Source: Gammaproteobacteria bacterium
GTDB taxonomy: Bacteria > Pseudomonadota > Gammaproteobacteria > Xanthomonadales > Wenzhouxiangellaceae
Assembly (NCBI GenBank): GCA_021772955.1
Contig: JAJFKZ010000009.1
Coordinates: 1 to 51,745, forward strand
Length of the DNA stretch: 51,745 bases
Direction of reading: 5' to 3'
Each line of letters opens with the position of its first letter. Within the stretch, counting starts at the first letter, position 1. Both the position numbers and the translations under genes were made by a program. The notes under the pieces were generated by a model. The model saw only the letters and a list, made by a program, of their open reading frames with translations. It did not search any database and was not told the origin of the DNA. This document shows, piece by piece, positions 46,002-51,745 of this stretch.

Positions 46002-49000
46002 ATGAGCACCACCGCCTCTGATCTGCACAATCGCCAACAAACCGCCAGCAACAATCCGCTGCGCTTCGTTACCGCCGCGTCGCTGTTTGACGGCCACGAT
46101 GCCGCCATCAATATTATGCGCCGCTTGATCCAGGCGCAAGGTTGCGAGGTGGTGCATCTGGGCCACAATCGCTCGGTGGACGATGTCGTGCGCGCCGCAA
46201 TCCAGGAAGACGCCGATGCCATTGCCATCAGCTCGTATCAGGGCGGGCACGTGGAATACTTCAAATACATGATCGACCGCCTGCGTGAAGCAGACGCCGA
46301 CCACATCAAGGTGTTCGGCGGCGGTGGTGGCACCATCACGCTGGATGAAATCAGCGAGCTGCACGACTACGGCGTGGAACGCATTTACCATCCCGACGAC
46401 GGCATGAACATGGGCCTGGTGGAGATGATCGAGGACGTAGTACAGCGTGCCGAGCAGGCCCGGCTGCCCGAACATCTGCCCGTCAGCGTGGATCGTGATC
46501 ACCACCGCAGCGTCGGTGAGATGATTTCGGCGCTGGAAACCGGGCAACTGGGTGATGACAAGCTGCAATCGCTGCGCAAGCAGTGGCGGCTGGCGGCCGG
46601 CAAGTCGCCGGTGGTGGGTATCACCGGTACCGGCGGTGCTGGCAAATCATCGGTCACTGACGAACTGTTGAACAGGTTTTTGCAGCATTTCCCGGACTTG
46701 CGCATCGCTGTGCTGGCGGTGGATCCGACCCGGCGCAAGACCGGTGGCGCATTGCTGGGTGATCGCATCCGCATGAACTCACTGCGCAACGAGCGTGTGT
46801 ACATGCGTTCCATGGCCACGCGCAGACAGCATCTGGCCACCTCGGAAATATTGGAAGATGCCATTTTATTCCTGAAGTCGCTGGCATTTGATCTGATCAT
46901 CGTCGAAACTGCCGGTATCGGACAATCCGATTCCGAGATCGTCGACATGGTCGACTTCCCCATGTACGTGATGACCTCGGACTACGGCGCGGCCAGCCAG
47001 CTGGAAAAAATCGACATGCTCGATTTCGCCGAGCTGATCGTGCTGAACAAGTTTGATCGCAAGGGTGCCGAGGATGCGCTGCGTGATGTCAAGAAACAGT
47101 GGCGCCGCAATCGGGTTGCATTTGATCGTGCCGACGACGACATCCCGGTCTACGCCACCATCGCCAGCCAGTTTAACGATCCCGGCATCACCTGGATGTT
47201 CGTCAACCTGTGTCGATTGCTGCGTGACAAGCTGGGTCTGGATGCCGAGCGCTGGTCGCCCGAGACCAACACCGACATCAAGGAGCCAAAACTGGCTGCG
47301 TTGATTCCCGGCAGCCGGGTGCGTTATCTGGCCGAGATCGCCGAGCAGGGACGCGGCATCAACGCCGCAATTGAACAGATGGCCGGGCAGGCCAGCGCCG
47401 CCCAGAATTATTATGAGTCATTAAAAGCCCTGGATGACGATGCGCTGCCGCAACCATTGCAGCCCTACCTCGACACCGACAGTGCTGACCGTACCCTGAC
47501 CCTGCTGCGCCAGCGCTACAACGAGGCGCTGAAGTCATTGTCCATGGAGGCCATCGAGCAACTGCGGGCATGGCCGGCACGCGTGGAAGGCGTGCGCGCT
47601 CAGCAGTACAGCTACACCGTGCGTGGCCGCGAAATCACCGGCGACAACTACCGCACCAGCTTGTCCGGCAGCCGCATTGCCAAGATCGCCGCGCCGACCT
47701 TCCGCGACTGGGGCGATCTGCTCAAATTCCTGCTCCGGGAAAACCTGCCTGGCAGCTATCCCTACACCGGCGGTGTGTATCCATACCGGCGCATTGGCGA
47801 AGACCCCACGCGCATGTTCGCTGGCGAAGGCATGCCCGAGCGCACCAATAAGCGCTTTCATTACCTGTCAGCCGGTCAACCTGCGGCGCGTTTGTCCACC
47901 GCATTTGATTCGGTCACGCTGTATGGCGAAGACCCGCACGAGCGTCCGGACATCTACGGCAAGGTCGGCAATTCCGGGGTGTCGATTTCGTGCCTGGACG
48001 ACATGAAGCGGCTGTATTCGGGGTTTGACCTGTGTGCGCCGACCACCTCGGTATCCATGACCATTAACGGCCCGGCACCGATGCTGATGGCCATGTTCAT
48101 GAACACCGCGATCGATCAGCAGGTGGAAAAACACCTGCGTGAAACCAATCAGTGGCAACTGGCCGAGCAGCGCATGGCCGACTTGCTGGGTGAGGATCGT
48201 CCGCGTTATCGCAGTGATATTCCGGCCGGCAACGATGGTTTGGGCCTAGGGCTGCTGGGCATCAGCGCCGACCGACTCATTGGTGTCGGCGATTTTGACC
48301 GCGACACCTACGAGCAGATTCGCGCCAACACGCTGAACAGCGTGCGCGGCACCGTGCAGGCCGATATTCTCAAGGAAGACCAGGCCCAGAACACCTGCAT
48401 TTTCTCAACAGAATTCGCGCTGAAAATGATGGGCGACATCCAGCAGTATTTTGTCGATCAGCAGGTGCGTAATTTCTATTCGGTATCGATTTCCGGCTAT
48501 CACATTGCCGAGGCCGGCGCCAATCCGATCAGCCAGTTGGCGTTCACCTTGTCCAATGGCTTTACCATCGTCGAATATTATCTGGCACGCGGCATGGCCA
48601 TCGACGACTTCGCACCGAATCTGTCGTTTTTCTTCAGCAACGGCATGGACCCGGAATACACGGTTATTGGTCGTGTCGCCAGACGTATCTGGGCCCGCGC
48701 CATGCGCGAGCGTTACGGTGCCAACGACCGCAGCCAGATGCTCAAATACCACATTCAAACGTCTGGCCGCAGCCTGCACGCGCAGGAAATCCAGTTCAAC
48801 GACATCCGCACCACGTTGCAGGCGCTGTACGCCATCTTCGACAACTGCAACAGCCTGCACACCAATGCCTACGATGAGGCCATCACCACGCCCACCGAGG
48901 AAAGCGTGCGCCGGGCCGTGGCCATCCAGCTCATCATCAACCGCGAACTGGGCCTTAACTTCAACGAAAACCCCTGGCAAGGCAGTTTCATCGTCGATGA

Positions 49001-49448
49001 ACTGACCGATCTGGTGGAAGAAGCCGTGTACCAGGAGTTCGAAGCCATCAGTGAACGCGGCGGCGTGCTGGGCGCGATGGACACCATGTACCAGCGCGGC
49101 AAGATCCAGGACGAATCCATGCTGTACGAACGCAAGAAACACGACGGCAGCCTGCCGTTGATCGGCGTCAACACCTACCTGCCGCACAAGGGCGAGGAAG
49201 AAGCAACACCGGAGATCGAACTGATCCGCGCCACCGAAGAAGAAAAGCACGATCAGATCACCGGCGTACGCCGCTTCCAAAAGCGCCATGCCGAGCAAGC
49301 ACCCGAAGTATTAAAGCAGCTGCAACAGGTCGCCCGCGAACGCGGCAATATCTTCGAGGCGTTGATGGAAGCGGTCAAAGTCGCCAGCCTGGGCCAGATC
49401 AGCGCGGCTTTGTATGAGGTGGGTGGTGAGTATCGGCGGAATATGTAG
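46002..49448 (+). CDS. icmF: Fused isobutyryl-CoA mutase IcmF (B12-, GTPase- and mutase domains)
   Basis: 1148-aa radical B12 enzyme. N-terminal cobalamin-binding domain ([27 protein letters not shown] motif; VFGGGGGTI). Central G3E P-loop GTPase chaperone about 195-440 ([28 protein letters not shown]). C-terminal acyl-CoA mutase from about 530 ([35 protein letters not shown]). The fused order marks IcmF, which interconverts isobutyryl- and n-butyryl-CoA (and isovaleryl-/pivalyl-CoA in some homologues), rather than methylmalonyl-CoA mutase. It probably links branched-chain catabolism (ldh-ivd lie 10 kb away) to beta-oxidation. No cobalamin riboswitch was seen upstream. Confidence 0.93.
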   Translation: MSTTASDLHNRQQTASNNPLRFVTAASLFDGHDAAINIMRRLIQAQGCEVVHLGHNRSVDDVVRAAIQEDADAIAISSYQGGHVEYFKYMIDRLREADADHIKVFGGGGGTITLDEISELHDYGVERIYHPDDGMNMGLVEMIEDVVQRAEQARLPEHLPVSVDRDHHRSVGEMISALETGQLGDDKLQSLRKQWRLAAGKSPVVGITGTGGAGKSSVTDELLNRFLQHFPDLRIAVLAVDPTRRKTGGALLGDRIRMNSLRNERVYMRSMATRRQHLATSEILEDAILFLKSLAFDLIIVETAGIGQSDSEIVDMVDFPMYVMTSDYGAASQLEKIDMLDFAELIVLNKFDRKGAEDALRDVKKQWRRNRVAFDRADDDIPVYATIASQFNDPGITWMFVNLCRLLRDKLGLDAERWSPETNTDIKEPKLAALIPGSRVRYLAEIAEQGRGINAAIEQMAGQASAAQNYYESLKALDDDALPQPLQPYLDTDSADRTLTLLRQRYNEALKSLSMEAIEQLRAWPARVEGVRAQQYSYTVRGREITGDNYRTSLSGSRIAKIAAPTFRDWGDLLKFLLRENLPGSYPYTGGVYPYRRIGEDPTRMFAGEGMPERTNKRFHYLSAGQPAARLSTAFDSVTLYGEDPHERPDIYGKVGNSGVSISCLDDMKRLYSGFDLCAPTTSVSMTINGPAPMLMAMFMNTAIDQQVEKHLRETNQWQLAEQRMADLLGEDRPRYRSDIPAGNDGLGLGLLGISADRLIGVGDFDRDTYEQIRANTLNSVRGTVQADILKEDQAQNTCIFSTEFALKMMGDIQQYFVDQQVRNFYSVSISGYHIAEAGANPISQLAFTLSNGFTIVEYYLARGMAIDDFAPNLSFFFSNGMDPEYTVIGRVARRIWARAMRERYGANDRSQMLKYHIQTSGRSLHAQEIQFNDIRTTLQALYAIFDNCNSLHTNAYDEAITTPTEESVRRAVAIQLIINRELGLNFNENPWQGSFIVDELTDLVEEAVYQEFEAISERGGVLGAMDTMYQRGKIQDESMLYERKKHDGSLPLIGVNTYLPHKGEEEATPEIELIRATEEEKHDQITGVRRFQKRHAEQAPEVLKQLQQVARERGNIFEALMEAVKVASLGQISAALYEVGGEYRRNM

Positions 49449-49458
49449 ACATCGTATG

Positions 49459-49692
49459 CGTTCCCACGCAGGAGCATGGAAACGAGAAGTCGAACCACAA
49501 CCACCACACCACCCTCGTTCCCACGCTCCTGCGTGGGAATGCATAAAGCCCGACACTGAGGTGCTTTATCTTCTACGGAGGGGCTTGTATGAATGAAGTC
49601 AAGAAAGGAGCCGGAAGGGCACGTTCCCACGCAGGAGCATGGGAACTAGAAATCACTCAACCCTCGTTCCCACGCTCCCGCGTGGGAATGCC
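49459..49692. repeat. REP palindromes upstream of the RAYT gene (four copies)
   Basis: Copies near 49459-49485, 49515-49543, 49622-49650 and 49664-49692 share CGTTCCCACGC...GCGTGGGAA(CG)-type stems. They alternate between CCACGCAGGAGCATGG and CCACGCTCCTGCGTGG orientations, as REP pairs in BIMEs do. The last ends 14 bases before the transposase start. Confidence 0.88.
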
Positions 49693-49706
49693 AGAGGAGT
49701 TAAGTC

Positions 49707-50237
49707 ATGGGTAGAAGCCGCTACAAAATAACCAACCCACAGCTGCCGCACTTTGTCACACTCACTGTGCTGCATTGGATTCCGGTGTTTACCCGGCCGA
49801 ACACTGTAGACATTTTACTCAACTCCCTACGGTTTTTCGGCAAGGAGGGCTTAAATATATACGCCTATGTGGTGTTAGAAAATCACTGCCATTTTGTACT
49901 GCAAAGTGTTGCCCTGGATAGGGATATAGGACGCTTCAAATCCTGGACGGCCAAGCAAATTATTCAACACCTGGTTGAAAATAACGTTACGAAAATTCTG
50001 GAGCAGTTGGCGTTCTATAAAAAAGTGCACAAAAACGATCGTACCTATCAGTTCTGGCAAGAAGGTGTTCATCCGGAGCTTATTCAGAACGATGAAATGA
50101 TGCGGCAGAAGATTGATTATATCCACCATAACCCGGTCAAGCGTGGTTACGTGGATCAGGCCGAGCATTGGCGCTATTCCAGCGCACGTAATTACGCAGG
50201 GAAAGAGGGGTTGCTGGAGGTTTGTCGGCAATGGTGA
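49707..50237 (+). CDS. rayT: REP-associated tyrosine transposase (RAYT)
   Basis: 176-aa Y1 HUH-type transposase of the IS200-related RAYT family, which mobilises or maintains REP palindromes as single-strand DNA. HUH motif H60-C61-H62 in VVLENHCHFVLQ; candidate catalytic Tyr138 in KIDYIHHNPVKRGYV; FWQEGVHPELI; RYSSARNYAG near the C terminus. Ribosome site GAGGAG at 49694-49699. REPs flank it on both sides, which is the defining layout of this family, and the protein is full length with no frameshift. Confidence 0.93.
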   Translation: MGRSRYKITNPQLPHFVTLTVLHWIPVFTRPNTVDILLNSLRFFGKEGLNIYAYVVLENHCHFVLQSVALDRDIGRFKSWTAKQIIQHLVENNVTKILEQLAFYKKVHKNDRTYQFWQEGVHPELIQNDEMMRQKIDYIHHNPVKRGYVDQAEHWRYSSARNYAGKEGLLEVCRQW

Positions 50238-50246
50238 ATCGGGTAT

Positions 50247-50503
50247 GCATTCCCACGCGGGAGCATGGGAACGAGAAGACGACCTGCAGCCATCATGCCA
50301 CCCGCTTTCCCACCCAGGAGCATGGGAACGAGAAGACGAACCACAACCACCACACCATACTCGTTCCCACGCAGGAGCATGGGAACGAGAAGACGAACCG
50401 CTACCACCACACCGCCCTCGTTCCCACGCAGGAGCATGAGAACGAGAAGACGAACCACAACCACCACACCACCCTCGTTCCCACGCTCCTGCGTGGGAAT
50501 GCT
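50247..50503. repeat. REP array downstream of RAYT, five units, about 57-bp period
   Basis: Units start near 50247, 50304, 50360, 50418 and 50475 (56-58 bases apart). Each has a REP core (TTCCCACGCAGGAGCATGGG type) plus a near-identical spacer containing GACGAACCACAACCACCACA. The last unit is in reverse REP orientation. The spacers are repeats too, so this is not a CRISPR. The array ends 48 bases before the next gene. Confidence 0.88.
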
Positions 50504-50550
50504 CTCCGGTGAGTGCTATACTTCTAGTAAGTACTCAAGGTGGAGATAAC

Positions 50551-51744
50551 ATGATTCAGAACAGGAAAGGCTGGGTTGGCGGTGTTTATGACATGTCATT
50601 GTCAACATTGATGCTGTGCCTGTTTTTGATGGTTTTATCATCCCAGGCACAATCCAGATGCAATGCCCCCGATCAGCGTGAATTGTTCGAATTATCCGAT
50701 ATCGTATTTGCAGCTGAGTTGACATTTTCACATATTGATTTTATTAAGCGTGAATCTGACTCTGGTTACTATTTGAAAAAGTATTTTTATAAATATAAAA
50801 CACTGCATGTCTGGAAAGGTGATCCAGGTAGTGAAGGGATGGCTTTTCCCGCAGGCCCGGATCACATTGCCATCTATGAATATCCGCTGCTGTCTGAGTA
50901 TGATCAGGCAAAATCAGAGCATATGCGGTCTGAAGCACCAACAATCAAGTTGATGTATGCCCATCAATCAGAACATGGTCTGGTTTATGGTGGTTGCTCT
51001 TATGCCGAAGACTTTGAAATTGCGGTCTGGCACCGTCTCATGCTGGGTGAGCCCATCAAAAGCTACGGTTCAGAAGAATACCATACACCAACGACTGATG
51101 ACCTGTTTGCGGTGCTAGACAGAATGAACAGCCCGTTCGACGATGAGGTTCAACGCATTGAATATTTCGCATACATAAACGATGCCGTACAGGCGCTGTT
51201 GTATCTGGATCAGCAACAAGCCATGATTGACTACCTTAGTGCGGATCGATTCATGCACTGCGATCAGACCAATAGCAATTTGAGCGTAGTGACAATGTTG
51301 TTATGGGCTCTGCCTGAGCATGTGGAGACATTGCGGGACAGGTTTGGATTCCTGCTCTCCTGCCCACAGGAGCAGATGCGTTTTGAAGTGTTCACGACCT
51401 TGTCCAGGATGGTATCTTCTGCGTCGTTATTACTGATGATTGAGCAATTCATGAGTGACCCTTCCGCTAAGCTCCGAAAAGCCGCAGCAGAAAATGTATT
51501 CCGACTGACTGGTGAAGGCTTACAAAGTATGCTTGATCGAGCTGAAGTCATGCTGTCAAGTGATGCGCCCTATGATCGTCTGTTTGCCGCAGTCATGCTT
51601 AATCACACACGCAGAATCGATTCTGAGTTGATTAGAATGGTGTGTGATGCCGAGCCAGCAACATGGAGCTACGGTGAATATGAGATTGAATCAGACAACA
51701 TTCAACGCATTTGTCAGGATATGCTGAATATGCGCTATTACTAA
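50551..51744 (+). CDS. Secreted protein of unknown function, HEAT-like C-terminal half
   Basis: 397-aa exported protein. Signal peptide about 1-35 (LSTLMLCLFLMVLSSQAQS). The first half contains RCNAPDQRELFELSDIVFAAEL, which resembles secreted proteins of unknown function that bind metals or act as inhibitors. The second half (about 230-390) is helical with HEAT-like pairs (DPSAKLRKAAAENVFRLTG, YDRLFAAVMLNHTRRIDSE). ATG at 50551 follows GGTGGAGATAAC, a good ribosome site; an in-frame ATG 42 nt upstream is less likely. Codon use is more AT-rich than in the housekeeping genes, so it may be acquired. Function not recognised; the gene is complete, ending at the window edge. Confidence 0.75.
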   Translation: MIQNRKGWVGGVYDMSLSTLMLCLFLMVLSSQAQSRCNAPDQRELFELSDIVFAAELTFSHIDFIKRESDSGYYLKKYFYKYKTLHVWKGDPGSEGMAFPAGPDHIAIYEYPLLSEYDQAKSEHMRSEAPTIKLMYAHQSEHGLVYGGCSYAEDFEIAVWHRLMLGEPIKSYGSEEYHTPTTDDLFAVLDRMNSPFDDEVQRIEYFAYINDAVQALLYLDQQQAMIDYLSADRFMHCDQTNSNLSVVTMLLWALPEHVETLRDRFGFLLSCPQEQMRFEVFTTLSRMVSSASLLLMIEQFMSDPSAKLRKAAAENVFRLTGEGLQSMLDRAEVMLSSDAPYDRLFAAVMLNHTRRIDSELIRMVCDAEPATWSYGEYEIESDNIQRICQDMLNMRYY

Positions 51745-51745
51745 C

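Noticed and set aside
49588..49710. Short ORF MNEVKKGAGRARSHAGAWE... upstream of RAYT
   Set aside because: Its sequence is the translation of the REP palindromes (RSHAGAWE repeats) and varies with them.
50247..50503. Regular repeat-spacer array considered as CRISPR
   Set aside because: Spacers are near-identical, repeats are REP palindromes matching the adjacent RAYT, and no cas genes are present.
50222..50549. Overlapping 90-110-aa ORFs with REHGNEKT and RRRTTTTTPP repeats
   Set aside because: Translations of the REP array in several frames; no plausible start sites.

Overview
This 51.7 kb window reads as a chromosomal segment of a gammaproteobacterium with moderately high GC content. The evidence is the housekeeping order mutS / pncC-recA-recX-alaS-csrA-tRNA-Ser(GCU) / ffs-dnaX-ybaB-recR, a bacterial small SRP RNA directly before dnaX, and a DEDDh-type exonuclease I. 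Branched-chain acyl-CoA metabolism and a secreted protein ending in an FxxxFED-like tail resemble Xanthomonadales-related lineages, but genus cannot be fixed from this sequence.

Layout: 1-404 carries palindromic repeats and no gene. 405-3602 has a divisome hydrolase activator (envC-like) and gpmI on the minus strand, with hslR diverging from them. 3603-4103 is a repeat-filled gap. 4104-9123 is DNA repair: mutS, with pncC-recA-recX diverging. 9124-15895 is alaS, csrA, tRNA-Ser, SRP RNA, dnaX, ybaB and recR. 16086-25561 is mostly minus strand: comEA, an acetyl-CoA hydrolase/transferase, sbcB, a DUF885 lipoprotein, then a plus-strand lytic transglycosylase, and yigZ-xseA. Two consensus DnaA boxes in inverted orientation lie between comEA and the acetyl-CoA hydrolase gene. 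26115-28939 has an ArsR/BigR-like regulator, an AhpD-like protein, a 271-bp foldback element and two small envelope-associated genes. 29089-31589 is a tight icd-DUF455-ATL cluster. 31599-36270 has a patatin-like lipase, two 58-bp-period palindrome arrays, and isovaleryl-CoA dehydrogenase with leucine dehydrogenase. 36703-38757 has a tiny arginine-rich ORF, a MarR regulator and a secreted multi-Ig/Calx-beta protein. 38938-45834 is a three-gene glycan operon (1618-aa multi-glycosyltransferase, TylF-like methyltransferase, acyltransferase 3). 46002-49448 is fused acyl-CoA mutase icmF. 49459-50503 is a REP-associated tyrosine transposase between its own REP palindromes. The window ends with a complete secreted protein of unknown function.

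How the genes relate: the repair and replication genes (mutS, recA, recX, recR, xseA, sbcB, dnaX, atl) are unusually dense. Leucine dehydrogenase, isovaleryl-CoA dehydrogenase and IcmF together suggest branched-chain amino acid catabolism that feeds icd and the TCA cycle. The glycan operon is probably for surface polysaccharide or glycoprotein decoration.

The least explained material is the repeat landscape (at least five families, two MITE-like elements and one RAYT/REP unit), the DnaA-box pair, the 51-aa Arg-rich ORF and the four-module glycosyltransferase. No phage, integron, CRISPR or defence island was recognised.
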